Shown here one piece after another: positions 5,381-14,551 of a DNA stretch of 64,000 nt. How positions within the stretch are numbered: the stretch's first letter is position 1; each line of letters opens with the position of its first letter. The stretch comes from Planktosalinus sp963975935. GTDB taxonomy: Bacteria; Bacteroidota; Bacteroidia; Flavobacteriales; Flavobacteriaceae. A program made the translations under genes and the position numbers. The stretch is from NCBI GenBank assembly GCA_963975935.1, contig CAXBIQ010000014.1, forward strand, positions 1-64,000, written 5' to 3'. Under the pieces are notes generated by a model that had not been told where the DNA came from, did no database searches, and saw only the letters and a program-made list of their open reading frames with translations.

Positions 5381-8032
5381 ATGAGAATAAGAGAAATAAA
5401 TGCGATGCGCGGACCAAATTACTGGTCGGTCAGACGCCATAAGTTGATTGTTATGGTGCTTGATCTGGAAGAAATGGAAGAAATGCCCACCAATAAAGTC
5501 CCCGGTTTTAAGGAGCGACTGGAAAATATGTTTCCAACAATGTACGAGCATCGTTGCTCTGTGGGAACAGCGGGCGGATTTTTTCAGCGGGTGGATGAAG
5601 GTACCTGGATGGGTCACGTCATTGAGCATATCGCATTGGAAATTCAAACCCTCGCGGGGATGGATGTGGGCTTTGGAAGAACCCGCGGGTATGGTGAAGA
5701 GGGTGTTTACAATGTGGTTTTTGCCTATATGGAAGAAAAAGTGGGTCGCTTTGCCGCAAAGGCTTCCGTAAAGATATGTGAAGCACTGATTTCCGGTGAG
5801 GACTATGATCTTGAAGCCGATATACAGGAAATGCGTGAAATCAGGGAAGCAGAACGGTTAGGTCCCAGCACCGGTTCTATTGTGGAGGAAGCTGCCAGCA
5901 GGGGGATTCCGTGGATACGTTTGAATAAATATTCCCTTTGCCAGCTGGGTTATGGGGCCAATCAAAAGAAAATACAAGCTACAGTGACCAGTCAGACGAG
6001 CAGTATTGGGGTCGAAATCGCGTGTGATAAAGAAGATACCAAATTCCTCTTGGAACAATCAGAAGTGTTGGTGCCTAAAGGTGAAATCATCCGCACGGAA
6101 GCGGGACTGAAAGAGGCTGTGGATTATGTGGGCTATCCTTTGGTGACCAAACCAATCGATGGCAATCACGGCAGGGGAATTACTGTGGATATCAATACCT
6201 GGGAAGAAGCCCTGGAAGGATTTAACGCAGCCAAAGAAGTCTCCCGTTCGGTTATCGTGGAACGTTTTATTACCGGTGAAGATTACCGGCTTTTGGTCAT
6301 CAATAATCGCCTTGTTGCTGCCGCGAAAAGAACTCCGGCCCATGTGGTTGGCGATGGAAAATCCACCTTACAGCAACTCATTGATAAAGTAAACAGCGAT
6401 CCCCGGCGCGGTTATGGCCATGAAAAAGTATTGACACAAATCACTGTAAATGATTTGACCAAAAGCATCATCGCTTCATATGGTTATACACTTGAAACAG
6501 TACCCAAAGTAGGCGAGCGGGTCATCCTCAAAGACACGGCAAACCTAAGCACCGGAGGTACTTCAGAAGATGTAACTGATATTGTTCATCCTGCCAATGT
6601 GTTTATGGCCGAACGCATTTCAAAAATTATTGATCTTGATATTTGTGGCATTGACATCATGACCACAGACATCAGCAAACCTTTGGAAGAAACCGGCGGG
6701 GCTGTTTTGGAAGTGAATGCGGGCCCCGGATTCAGAATGCATCTGGCTCCTTCAGAAGGGCTTCCGCGCAATGTAGCCGCCGATGTGATCGATATGTTGT
6801 TCCCGCCGGGAAGTTCAAGTAGAATCCCTATTGTCGCTGTAACAGGAACCAACGGCAAAACTACAACCTCCCGATTGATTGCCCATATGGCAAAAATGAA
6901 AGGGTTTAAAGTGGGTTATACCACCAGTGATGGGGTCTATATCCAAAATAGAATGTTGATGAAAGGGGACTGTACCGGCCCCACCAGTGCAGAATTTGTG
7001 CTGAAAGATCCCACCGTGAATTTTGCCGTTCTGGAATGTGCACGAGGGGGCTTGTTACGGGCAGGACTTGGTTTTCACAACTGTGATATTGGAATTGTGA
7101 CCAATGTGGCTGCAGACCATTTGGGCCTGAAAGGCATTCATACCATAGAACAACTCGCGAAAGTCAAAGGGGTCATTCCCGAAACCGTGGTCAAAGACGG
7201 CTATGCCATTTTAAACGCTGATGATGAACTGGTTTACGCGATGCGAAAAAGCGTGGAATGTAACGTGGCGCTTTTCTCAATGGATGAAAACAACCCGCAT
7301 ATTAAATCCATGGCCAAAGTGGGTGGTATTTCCGCTGTTTATGAAAACGGCTTTATTACCATTTGCCGTGGCGAATGGAAAATAAGGGTAATCAAGGCGG
7401 TTAATGTGCCCTTGACTTTTGGAGGAAAAGCATCTTTTATGATACAAAATGTGTTACCGGCTGTCCTTACCGCTTATATTAAAGGCTTCAGTATAGAAGA
7501 TATCAAGGTTTCGCTGGAAACGTTTATTCCATCGCCGGGACAGACACCGGGGAGATTAAACCTGTTCAATTTTGAAAACTTTCAGGTATTGCTCGACTAT
7601 GCACACAACCCTGCCGGTTTGAGGGCACTGCAGGATATGATTCAAAAAATGGATGTCACAGAGCGTATTGGCATCATTGCCGGCGTTGGGGACAGAAGGG
7701 ATGAAGACACAAAGGAACTCGGTTCAGTTGCTGCCGAAATGTTTGACGAAATCATAATCAGACAAGACAAGCACCTGAGAGGTAGAACTGAAAATGAAAT
7801 CATTCAAATGCTGGATGAGGGAATTAAAAAGGCAGGCCTTAACAAAAAAACCACTATTATCCCTTCAGAAAAGGAGGCTATTACCTATGCCATCAAAAAT
7901 GCCAAAAAGGGCTCTTTAATTGTGATTTGCAGCGATGTGATTCCTGAAGCCTTGGATTTAGTGACTCAATTTAAAGAAGAAGAATCCAACAGACTCTTTA
8001 AATTCTCAACAGATGAGATACCGAACCGATAG
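5381..8032 (+). CDS. cphA: Cyanophycin synthetase
   Basis: CphA polymerises aspartate and arginine into cyanophycin using ATP. The protein of 883 residues opens with the family signature MRIREINAMRGPNYWS. It has an ATP-grasp domain in the middle (roughly 220-480, with TKPIDGNHGRGI and the metal-site region EVNAGPGFRMH) and a Mur-ligase-like C-terminal half with the P-loop GTNGKTT at 489-495. The later DYAHNPAG and GDRRDED segments are typical of Mur ligases. An in-frame extension of 36 residues is possible, but it translates the repeat upstream and has no family similarity, so the ATG at 5381 is chosen. It is divergent from cphB. Confidence 0.95.
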   Translation: MRIREINAMRGPNYWSVRRHKLIVMVLDLEEMEEMPTNKVPGFKERLENMFPTMYEHRCSVGTAGGFFQRVDEGTWMGHVIEHIALEIQTLAGMDVGFGRTRGYGEEGVYNVVFAYMEEKVGRFAAKASVKICEALISGEDYDLEADIQEMREIREAERLGPSTGSIVEEAASRGIPWIRLNKYSLCQLGYGANQKKIQATVTSQTSSIGVEIACDKEDTKFLLEQSEVLVPKGEIIRTEAGLKEAVDYVGYPLVTKPIDGNHGRGITVDINTWEEALEGFNAAKEVSRSVIVERFITGEDYRLLVINNRLVAAAKRTPAHVVGDGKSTLQQLIDKVNSDPRRGYGHEKVLTQITVNDLTKSIIASYGYTLETVPKVGERVILKDTANLSTGGTSEDVTDIVHPANVFMAERISKIIDLDICGIDIMTTDISKPLEETGGAVLEVNAGPGFRMHLAPSEGLPRNVAADVIDMLFPPGSSSRIPIVAVTGTNGKTTTSRLIAHMAKMKGFKVGYTTSDGVYIQNRMLMKGDCTGPTSAEFVLKDPTVNFAVLECARGGLLRAGLGFHNCDIGIVTNVAADHLGLKGIHTIEQLAKVKGVIPETVVKDGYAILNADDELVYAMRKSVECNVALFSMDENNPHIKSMAKVGGISAVYENGFITICRGEWKIRVIKAVNVPLTFGGKASFMIQNVLPAVLTAYIKGFSIEDIKVSLETFIPSPGQTPGRLNLFNFENFQVLLDYAHNPAGLRALQDMIQKMDVTERIGIIAGVGDRRDEDTKELGSVAAEMFDEIIIRQDKHLRGRTENEIIQMLDEGIKKAGLNKKTTIIPSEKEAITYAIKNAKKGSLIVICSDVIPEALDLVTQFKEEESNRLFKFSTDEIPNR

Positions 8033-8082
8033 TTAAGTTCGTGAAATGTTTATTGGAACTTAAGCAAGAGGGATTTTCTTAA

Positions 8083-8111
8083 AACACCTCGATTGGGCTC
8101 GATTGGGTGTT
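8083..8111 (+). repeat. Hairpin with a 10-bp tandem duplication after cphA
   Basis: CTCGATTGGG is exactly duplicated at 8088-8097 and 8098-8107. The flanks AACACC (8083-8088) and GGTGTT (8106-8111) can pair. It sits about 50 bp after the cphA stop and could act as a weak terminator, although no T run follows. Confidence 0.45.
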
Positions 8112-8296
8112 AAACTAATTTTAAATATTTGGTAAGATGTGTGGTTCTCAGTAAATTGATAATCGTTAAATTGTGGTTATTATTTGTTTTATAAATATTT
8201 TTTCATCAATATTTGCACCCCTAAATCAAATGAGAATCAAAACATTAGTGTTTTTAAAGCTGCAATTTAATAATTGTAAATTTAAAACCTACTATT

Positions 8297-9793
8297 ATGT
8301 TTATCCCCAAATCCCTATTTATCAATAGAATTTTTCTATTGGTCTGCCTTAATTTATTCTTTTTTACATCAAATGCCCAAGTGGGAATAGGAACGGTTGA
8401 TCCTGATCCTTCTGCTATGCTTGATGTTTCGTCAACCTCCCAAGGTATTTTAGCACCCAGAATGACGACCGCACAGCGGGTTGCCATTTCAAATCCCGCG
8501 AATGGTTTGTTGGTATATGATCTGGATGAACGTTCATTTTACTTTTATGAAGAAACAGTACCGGAATGGGTAAGGCTCAATTCGTCCCAGGAGCAAAGGG
8601 ATAATTTTGTACTGGTTAAAACCCTGGCGGATTTTCCTGCGCCTTCAGGAGCAGGGGTGATTACTTTGGATACTAACACTTATTACGAAATCAACGGAAT
8701 CATCAACCTTGCGGGGAACAAAATAAACTTAAACAATGCCTATCTATCCGGTCTTGACGCAAACGAGGACGTGATTGTAGCGGGAGCAGGAACTACTGCT
8801 TTTCAGGGAAGTACGGGCGGCAGTATCAGGAACATCACCATTACAGGGGGAGGAACAGCTTTCAATATTACTGGTGCTACAGGTCAAAGTCTTTTACTTC
8901 AAAATACAATTGTCGCCAACATGGCCAGCGTAGGCACGCTTGCCGGCTTAGGCGTCTTTTTTTCCAATATCGTTCAGTATGTTGGAAATACAAATGGTAT
9001 TACTTATACTGGTATAGATAATTTATTATTAAGTAACCAGGCTTGGTTTGGAAATAATGGAGGCACTTATGAAACCTTTACCGGCACCTTTCAGCTTATA
9101 CAAAAAGTGAGTGGTTTTAGTACTGTTCCTTTAGGAGCAACCGGTATTAATGTAAGTTCAAATCCTACAGTTGGTGAAGGTATACTCTTAAGTACTTTAT
9201 TTACAGGTGCCGGAACGTATGTGAACAGATATACAACCGGTTCTTACCCGGGTTTTAATTTTAATAATAACTGGGTTGTTAACTGCCCGGGAATTCCCAG
9301 GGAATCTGATAATGAAGCTACCGGAAATATTTATTATAATGGAGATCTTGCTGGTGGTTTTGCTCAAGCCATTCCCACTACGGTAAATACGCCCTTTAAT
9401 TTAGCTAATAACACAACTACTTTGGCACCAAATAATTTTAGGGTAACCTCTCCGGAAAATAATCGACTAACTTATGCCGGTAGAAGGCCTAAAACGTTTC
9501 AGGTTAATGCAACGCTTGCTGTTAGGGCCAATACAACCAATACTCAATCTACATTTTTTGCCTTTTTTATAAGAAAAAACGGAAACACAGGAACTACACT
9601 TGTTCCTACCAATACAGTTATGCGTACCCCAAATTCAAGTGGGTCGGGTGCAGAACTTGTAAGCTTATCCATTTCAGGAACAGTTGACTTGGTTCCCGGG
9701 GATTATATTAAAGTTTGGGGGCAACGATTAACTGGTGGAAACTTAACAAGTCCGCAATTAGCAATTTTTGCAGTTAATATGAATATTAAATAA
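8297..9793 (+). CDS. Secreted protein with a Bacteroidota tail-fibre-like N-terminus, unknown function
   Basis: The 498-residue protein starts with a clear signal peptide (RIFLLVCLNLFFFTSNA) cut before QVGIGT. The next part, GIGTVDPDPSAMLDVSSTSQGILAPRMT, followed by NPANGLLVYD, is an opening common to many secreted proteins of Bacteroidota. The middle is rich in Gly, Asn and Thr with beta-strand repeats such as GGSIRNITITGGGTAFNITGATG, like a beta-helix. The C-terminus (FQVNATLAVRANTTNTQSTFFAFFIRKNG) looks like a jelly-roll domain of virion or surface proteins. No T9SS sorting domain is evident. It is monocistronic, and the function is not known. Confidence 0.75.
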   Translation: MFIPKSLFINRIFLLVCLNLFFFTSNAQVGIGTVDPDPSAMLDVSSTSQGILAPRMTTAQRVAISNPANGLLVYDLDERSFYFYEETVPEWVRLNSSQEQRDNFVLVKTLADFPAPSGAGVITLDTNTYYEINGIINLAGNKINLNNAYLSGLDANEDVIVAGAGTTAFQGSTGGSIRNITITGGGTAFNITGATGQSLLLQNTIVANMASVGTLAGLGVFFSNIVQYVGNTNGITYTGIDNLLLSNQAWFGNNGGTYETFTGTFQLIQKVSGFSTVPLGATGINVSSNPTVGEGILLSTLFTGAGTYVNRYTTGSYPGFNFNNNWVVNCPGIPRESDNEATGNIYYNGDLAGGFAQAIPTTVNTPFNLANNTTTLAPNNFRVTSPENNRLTYAGRRPKTFQVNATLAVRANTTNTQSTFFAFFIRKNGNTGTTLVPTNTVMRTPNSSGSGAELVSLSISGTVDLVPGDYIKVWGQRLTGGNLTSPQLAIFAVNMNIK

Positions 9794-9841
9794 CAAACCC
9801 TTAATTTTTCCCTAAAAATCACCACATTTCGCCATAAATAC

Positions 9842-9849
9842 TATATTTG
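9842..9849 (+). promoter_or_regulatory. Predicted -7 promoter element
   Basis: TATATTTG fits the Bacteroidota consensus TAnnTTTG. It lies 21 bp before the ATG of the thioredoxin-like gene, giving a short leader of about 15 bases. No clear -33 TTTG was found. Confidence 0.55.
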
Positions 9850-9870
9850 TATAACTAAAGAGGTTGTACT

Positions 9871-10167
9871 ATGTCAAAATTTGGTGAATTAATCAGTGCC
9901 CCGGTTCCTGTCCTGCTTGATTTTTATACAGACTGGAATGAGCAATCCACAGCCATGCACCCTGTTTTAAGGGATGTGGCGGCTGCGCTTGGCGACAAAG
10001 CCAAAGTAATCAAAATTGATGTTGAAAAAAACAAAGACCTTGCTGAAGCATTGCGCATAAAAGGCTTGCCAACCCTTATGATTTACAAGGACGGTGAGAT
10101 GAAATGGCGTCAAAGCGGTGAGCAGGATGCCAATACGCTTATTGGCCTTGTGAATGAATATGTTTAG
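9871..10167 (+). CDS. Thioredoxin-fold protein lacking the redox cysteines
   Basis: The 98-residue protein aligns end to end with thioredoxin: LLDFYTDW before the active site, KVIKIDVEKNKDLAEALRIKGLPTLMIYKDGE after it, and the cis-proline in GLPT. Where thioredoxins have WCGPC this protein has WNEQS, and there is no cysteine anywhere in it. It therefore cannot be a disulfide oxidoreductase and may be a chaperone or binding protein. Similar cysteine-less forms exist in other Flavobacteriaceae as far as I recall, so this is a stable variant, not a sequencing slip. Its stop overlaps the stop of the convergent deacetylase gene. Confidence 0.85.
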   Translation: MSKFGELISAPVPVLLDFYTDWNEQSTAMHPVLRDVAAALGDKAKVIKIDVEKNKDLAEALRIKGLPTLMIYKDGEMKWRQSGEQDANTLIGLVNEYV

Positions 10168-10823
10168 GGTATTGCTTTAAACGCACATCCTTTTTCTGAA
10201 AAGTGTGCCAACACTTTTGGCAAGGCATACCGCAGGTTCTTTTCTGCCTTGATACTGTCGTGAAAAATTACAATGCTTCCGTTTTCTGTATTCTTTAATA
10301 CGTTTTCCAAACATTTTTCTTGCGTTATTGTATGGTCAAAATCACCACTCAACACATCCCACATCACGATTTTATATCCCTTGTGCTGAAGTTTTTTGGC
10401 TTTAAACGAACTCAGTTTTCCGTAAGGCGGCCTGAAAAGCAGTTGTTCTTGTAGGGCTTTTGAATGCTCCTCTTCAGCAGTTTCTTCCAGTGCTTGTTGG
10501 GCTTTTAATACATTATCGATATAGCTATCGGCTTTGGTGTTTTGGGCGTTCAGGTGGTTTTGGGTGTGATTGCCCACCGTATGCCCCTCCCGGAGTACCT
10601 TCCGGAAAACTTCGGGATTCTCTAGCACATTTTTTCCAATACAAAAAAAGGTGGCTTTGGCATCAAAGGCCTTTAAAGTTTCCAGTACCCAGGGAGTGAC
10701 CCGCGGAATGGGCCCATCATCAAAGGTCAGGTAAATGTCTTTTTGTTCCTTCGTAAAAGACCACCGGCGCTTAGGGTATAGTGCTTTTACAATTCCGGGG
10801 GTCTTGACAAGGTATTTTTTCAA
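10164..10823 (-). CDS. Polysaccharide deacetylase (NodB family, CE4)
   Basis: The 219-residue protein has the NodB homology motifs in order: the catalytic TFDDGP (about 32-37), the metal-binding HTVGNHTQNH (about 80-89), RPPYGK, and a late IVIFHDS. These enzymes remove acetyl groups from N-acetylglucosamine in peptidoglycan or exopolysaccharides, using a divalent metal. There is no clear signal peptide, so it may stay in the cell or be anchored. It is three bases downstream of the GT117-like gene on the same strand and probably in one transcript with it. It overlaps the thioredoxin-like gene by its stop codon. Confidence 0.9.
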   Translation of the reverse strand: MKKYLVKTPGIVKALYPKRRWSFTKEQKDIYLTFDDGPIPRVTPWVLETLKAFDAKATFFCIGKNVLENPEVFRKVLREGHTVGNHTQNHLNAQNTKADSYIDNVLKAQQALEETAEEEHSKALQEQLLFRPPYGKLSSFKAKKLQHKGYKIVMWDVLSGDFDHTITQEKCLENVLKNTENGSIVIFHDSIKAEKNLRYALPKVLAHFSEKGCAFKAIP

Positions 10824-10826
10824 AGC

Positions 10827-13800
10827 CTATTTATTCATTACATTTTCCAGCGAATCAATCAGTCGCATTAAGGTTTCCTCATCGGGAATATCCATATCAG
10901 AAGTGTCAATATCTTCATCAAACTCCTCTTCTTCCAGGTCGTCTGCATAAAAGTGCTTGAACAGTTTTAAATAACTGTTGAATTTCTCAGCTTCTTCTTT
11001 TAAAATTTCTTCATCAGGACCATAAAGCAATGTGCCCACCAGGCTTCGGTAACGTTCAATATCCATTAAAATGGTGTCCAGATACCTGCTTTGCAGTGCG
11101 TAACTAAAGGTTGCATAATAGTCCAGTTTTTCCTGATATTTTTTCGCCAGTTTTCTATAAATTTCATAGCCTTTTTCTTCCTGATCAACCTCAAAATATC
11201 CGGTGATATAGGGTTCCAGCAGCGTATAATATTCAAACTGCTCTATGGGCATTTTTTCCATAGCCAGATCGAGTATTTGTGTTGCTTTTTGTTCCTGGCC
11301 CTGCTGAATAAGTTTTTCAGCCAGACGTGCTAAATTGCTTCTGTAATTAATTGAGTTTTTTCGGGTTTCCGGGTCGTGATAGATGTCTGGGTCTCCTGAG
11401 TTGCCCCAGTCCCATTTCATGACAATATCATACATTTTATCTGCATCGATACGACCCATATCGTAAGGGGTTCTCCTGTCAATAGATGTTTTAATGGGTA
11501 CCAGTTTATAAGCCATACCGTCAAGCTGCAGGTAATCTTTCATCCACAGGTAATCATCATCACCAAAACTACCGCCGGTAAAATAGATGGGGCGTTCCCA
11601 GTTGTTGTTTGCGATAATGTCAAGCATCATCATACGGTTTTTCATCAACTGGTCAGTATTTAAGGTTATATCAATATATGGAACAATAAGGTCTGCATCT
11701 TTTTCATCAACAATGCCACTGCGCAACACGGCTTCTTTATCAACTGGAATGCGAATGTTCTTTGAAGGGAACGTATGGTATGTCTGTCCACTTTGCATTT
11801 CCAGTTTCAATCTCGGGTCATCGCTTGCTACCCAGTCCATCCAGCGTTGTATGGTGATGGTGTCATCAACTTCAATTTGGGGGTGTTTTATAATGACATC
11901 ACGGGTGCCATAGCGATATTGCTCATGGGTGAGTTGTGACGGAATGGGGTCGCTTTCAAAAGCTTTCTTTTTCATATCATCAATATACCAATCGGTATTA
12001 AAAAGACTGGTATTTACGGTTCTCACGTCTGTGCGGTATTTTTCAATTCCCTGTGCATACCAAAGGGCAAAAGTATCGTTATCCCCAATGGTGAATATAA
12101 TGCCGTTGGGGTCAACAGAATCCAGGTATTTTTTTGCCATGGCATTTGCGGTATAGCGATTGGAGCGATCGTGGTCGTCCCAGTTTTCAGTTGCTAAAAG
12201 CACGGGAGCGGCCAAGAGACCCACTATAATGACGAGCGGCACAGCAATTTTGGGTTGAATGTGTTTTTTTATGATATCATATATAGCATAAACACCAAGG
12301 CCCATCCACATAGCAAAAACATAAAACGATCCCACCAGGGCATAGTCACGCTCACGGGGTTCAAAGGGGCGCTCGTTCAAATAAATTTTTAAGGCAAGGC
12401 CGGTAAACAGGAAGAAAACCATAAGTACCCAAAAACTCGTTTTGTCTTTGTTATAATGAAAAACAATACCCAAAAGCCCTAAAAGCAAGGGTAAGAAATA
12501 ATAGGTATTTCTTCCCTTGTTTTCACTGGCGTCACTCGGGAGGTTATCCTGTGGGCCAATACTGCTTTCCCTCAGGTTGTCAATAAAAGGAATACCACTG
12601 ATCCAGTTTCCGTTAAAAATGTCGTTTTTTCCCTGTATATCATCTTGTTTTCCGGCAAAGTTCCACATAAAGTAGCGCCAGTACATATAACCGAACTGGT
12701 ATTCAAAAAGATACCTGAAATTTTGTCCGGCTGTGGGTTTTTCGACATTTAAGAACTCACTGAATTGCTTTAAGAAATCGTGATATTCATCATGGCCAAT
12801 TTCGCCCCGGGCATAATTTTGCTTGAACATATTTACCTGGCTTACCAAACGTTCTTCACCCAGATACTCCCTTTTAACGCTAAAATCAAGGGGCCCCGTA
12901 AGTGCCATATAATTAGCGGCGTGTTCTTCGCTCCACATGCGTGGTAAAAAAGATTTATGGGCGTCGTCAAGATTCATGACAGCATTTTTGTAATTGTTTA
13001 CAATTACATATTTTCCGGTTTCTTCATCACGCTCATAGTTGGGCTTGTCATCTTTATAGGGATTGTTCCGGTCAATACCGGCATACAATTGAGAGAACTG
13101 AGGGCCATATAGCAGGCTTTGCTCTCCATACTGTTCACGGTTGTAATAGGCTAACAATTCGCGGGCGTCACTGGGCCTGTTTTCATTGATGACTGTTCCG
13201 GCATTTGCCCTGATGGGAAGCATGATCCAGCTTGAGAAACCTATAAAAATAAAAAGGATACAAAGCACAAGGGTATTTAGTTTTAAGAAATCCTTTTTTC
13301 GTGTGTATCGCAACAGCAAGACAAATGCTGCAATGATGGCAAGTCCGGCAATTATTGTTCCTGATTCAAAAGGCATCCCCAGGGTGTTGACAAAGAAAAT
13401 TTCTGAAGCAGAGAAAAACCGCATCGTCATGGGCAGCAAAAACATGAATATGAACAATAAAACACCCACAACTGCCAGGTGGGCAATAACAAAGTTTTTA
13501 ACCGTGATGGTTTTGTAATTTTTAAAATAGTAAAGCAATCCTATTGCAGGAATTGTCAAAAGTCCCATAAAGTGAACTCCAAAAGATAGTCCTACGAGAA
13601 AGGCAATAAGAATCACCCAGCGATTGCCGCGGGGAGTGTGCATATCTTTTTCCCAGCGCAAACCCAGATAGAATAATATGGCCATAATACAGGAGGCCAT
13701 AGCATATACTTCTGCTTCAACGGCACTGAACCAAAAACTATCAGTAAAGGTAAAACCAAGCGCCCCCACGGCGGCACTTCCCAGAATCAAAATTGCTTTG

Positions 13801-14147
13801 TGGGTGTCCAGGGTTTCGGTTTTTGTAATGATATTTCTTAAAATGATGGTGAGCGACCAGAACATAAAGAGAATGGTAAAGGCACTGGCGAAAACTGACA
13901 TTAAATTGACCATTAGTGCAATTTGCGTCACATCTGAAGCAAATATGGAGAAAAAGGCACCCATTAATTGGTACAAGGGTGCTCCCGGCGGGTGGCCTAC
14001 TTCGAGGTTGGAAGAAGTGGTAATATATTCCCCGGCATCCCAGAAACTTGCTGTGGGCTCAACCGTTAACCAGTATGTGGTGAGGGCAACGGCAAAGACA
14101 AACCAGCCGGTAATCAAATTCCATTTCCTGAAGTCAAAATTCATCAT
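10827..14147 (-). CDS. GT117/DUF2723 family membrane glycosyltransferase-like protein
   Basis: The 1106-residue protein begins with about a dozen hydrophobic segments (first at WLITGWFVFAVALTTYWL), with an early conserved stretch PTASFWDAGEYI and then GHPPGAPLYQL. This is the DUF2723 signature, annotated as glycosyltransferase family 117 and related to protein O-mannosyltransferases. The second half is soluble, with ENWDDHDRSNR and FTIGDNDTFALWYAQ motifs. The C-terminus is TPR-like and ends in an acidic tail. The likely role is transfer of sugar from a lipid donor outside the inner membrane; substrates are not deducible here. It is the first gene of a probable two-gene operon with the deacetylase. 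Confidence 0.85.
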   Translation of the reverse strand: MMNFDFRKWNLITGWFVFAVALTTYWLTVEPTASFWDAGEYITTSSNLEVGHPPGAPLYQLMGAFFSIFASDVTQIALMVNLMSVFASAFTILFMFWSLTIILRNIITKTETLDTHKAILILGSAAVGALGFTFTDSFWFSAVEAEVYAMASCIMAILFYLGLRWEKDMHTPRGNRWVILIAFLVGLSFGVHFMGLLTIPAIGLLYYFKNYKTITVKNFVIAHLAVVGVLLFIFMFLLPMTMRFFSASEIFFVNTLGMPFESGTIIAGLAIIAAFVLLLRYTRKKDFLKLNTLVLCILFIFIGFSSWIMLPIRANAGTVINENRPSDARELLAYYNREQYGEQSLLYGPQFSQLYAGIDRNNPYKDDKPNYERDEETGKYVIVNNYKNAVMNLDDAHKSFLPRMWSEEHAANYMALTGPLDFSVKREYLGEERLVSQVNMFKQNYARGEIGHDEYHDFLKQFSEFLNVEKPTAGQNFRYLFEYQFGYMYWRYFMWNFAGKQDDIQGKNDIFNGNWISGIPFIDNLRESSIGPQDNLPSDASENKGRNTYYFLPLLLGLLGIVFHYNKDKTSFWVLMVFFLFTGLALKIYLNERPFEPRERDYALVGSFYVFAMWMGLGVYAIYDIIKKHIQPKIAVPLVIIVGLLAAPVLLATENWDDHDRSNRYTANAMAKKYLDSVDPNGIIFTIGDNDTFALWYAQGIEKYRTDVRTVNTSLFNTDWYIDDMKKKAFESDPIPSQLTHEQYRYGTRDVIIKHPQIEVDDTITIQRWMDWVASDDPRLKLEMQSGQTYHTFPSKNIRIPVDKEAVLRSGIVDEKDADLIVPYIDITLNTDQLMKNRMMMLDIIANNNWERPIYFTGGSFGDDDYLWMKDYLQLDGMAYKLVPIKTSIDRRTPYDMGRIDADKMYDIVMKWDWGNSGDPDIYHDPETRKNSINYRSNLARLAEKLIQQGQEQKATQILDLAMEKMPIEQFEYYTLLEPYITGYFEVDQEEKGYEIYRKLAKKYQEKLDYYATFSYALQSRYLDTILMDIERYRSLVGTLLYGPDEEILKEEAEKFNSYLKLFKHFYADDLEEEEFDEDIDTSDMDIPDEETLMRLIDSLENVMNK

Positions 14148-14270
14148 AAGTATATATTTATAAATCTTATAAAGGTGCGAATTTAAGGATAAATATCCTT
14201 TCTTTACATAGATTTATACAACTGATAAATTGGGCTTTTATTTTTTATGGATTAATTTTTATCGAAATAG

Positions 14271-14301
14271 TTTGTAGAAGAAAAACTTTGTTTTAAATTT
14301 G
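14271..14301 (+). promoter_or_regulatory. Consensus promoter of tRNA-Gln
   Basis: TTTG (14271-14274), a 19-bp spacer and TAAATTTG (14294-14301) match the Bacteroidota promoter consensus TTTG-N19-TAnnTTTG exactly. The predicted transcription start is about 12 bp before the mature tRNA end. Confidence 0.85.
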
Positions 14302-14318
14302 CAACCGCTAAAAACCAT

Positions 14319-14391
14319 TGGCTCATGGTGTAACTGGCAACACGTCTGGTTTTGGTCCAGAAGAGTCTAGGTTCGAGCCCTAGTGAGCCAA
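14319..14391 (+). tRNA. tRNA-Gln (anticodon TTG)
   Basis: The acceptor stem TGGCTCA (14319-14325) pairs with TGAGCCA (14384-14390), and the discriminator A is at 14391. The anticodon stem TCTGG/CCAGA encloses the loop TTTTGGT with anticodon TTG at 14352-14354, reading CAA and CAG. The T arm has GTTCGAGCC. No CCA is encoded, so it must be added after transcription. It is a single tRNA gene with its own promoter and terminator. Confidence 0.97.
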
Positions 14392-14399
14392 CTTAAACA

Positions 14400-14430
14400 A
14401 GCCGGTCTCTAAATCACAGGCCGGTTTTTT
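14400..14430 (+). terminator. Terminator of tRNA-Gln
   Basis: A nine-pair stem (AGCCGGTCT with AGGCCGGTT, including two G-U pairs) is followed by a run of T. It starts nine bases after the tRNA. Confidence 0.85.
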
Positions 14431-14496
14431 ATTTTTTTATTGTGTTGGGCAAGAAGCCTGTCCCGGGCTTGCCGAGTGGAGCTCTGCTGCATTAAC

Positions 14497-14532
14497 AAAA
14501 AAACCGATTAGAAAATTCTAACCGGTTTTTTT
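14497..14532. terminator. Bidirectional terminator after the universal stress gene
   Basis: AAAAAAACCG-A-TTAGAA pairs with TTCTAA-C-CGGTTTTTTT around an AA loop, with one A-C mismatch. It lies 20 bp beyond the 3' end of the leftward usp gene and can work on both strands. Confidence 0.85.
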
Positions 14533-14551
14533 ATTTGACGCGTTATATTTT

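Noticed and set aside
13186..14163. Long plus-strand open frames (110 and 161 codons) opposite the GT117-like gene.
   Set aside because: They mirror a strongly supported coding sequence, have no family similarity, and show the skewed composition expected from the complement of membrane helices.
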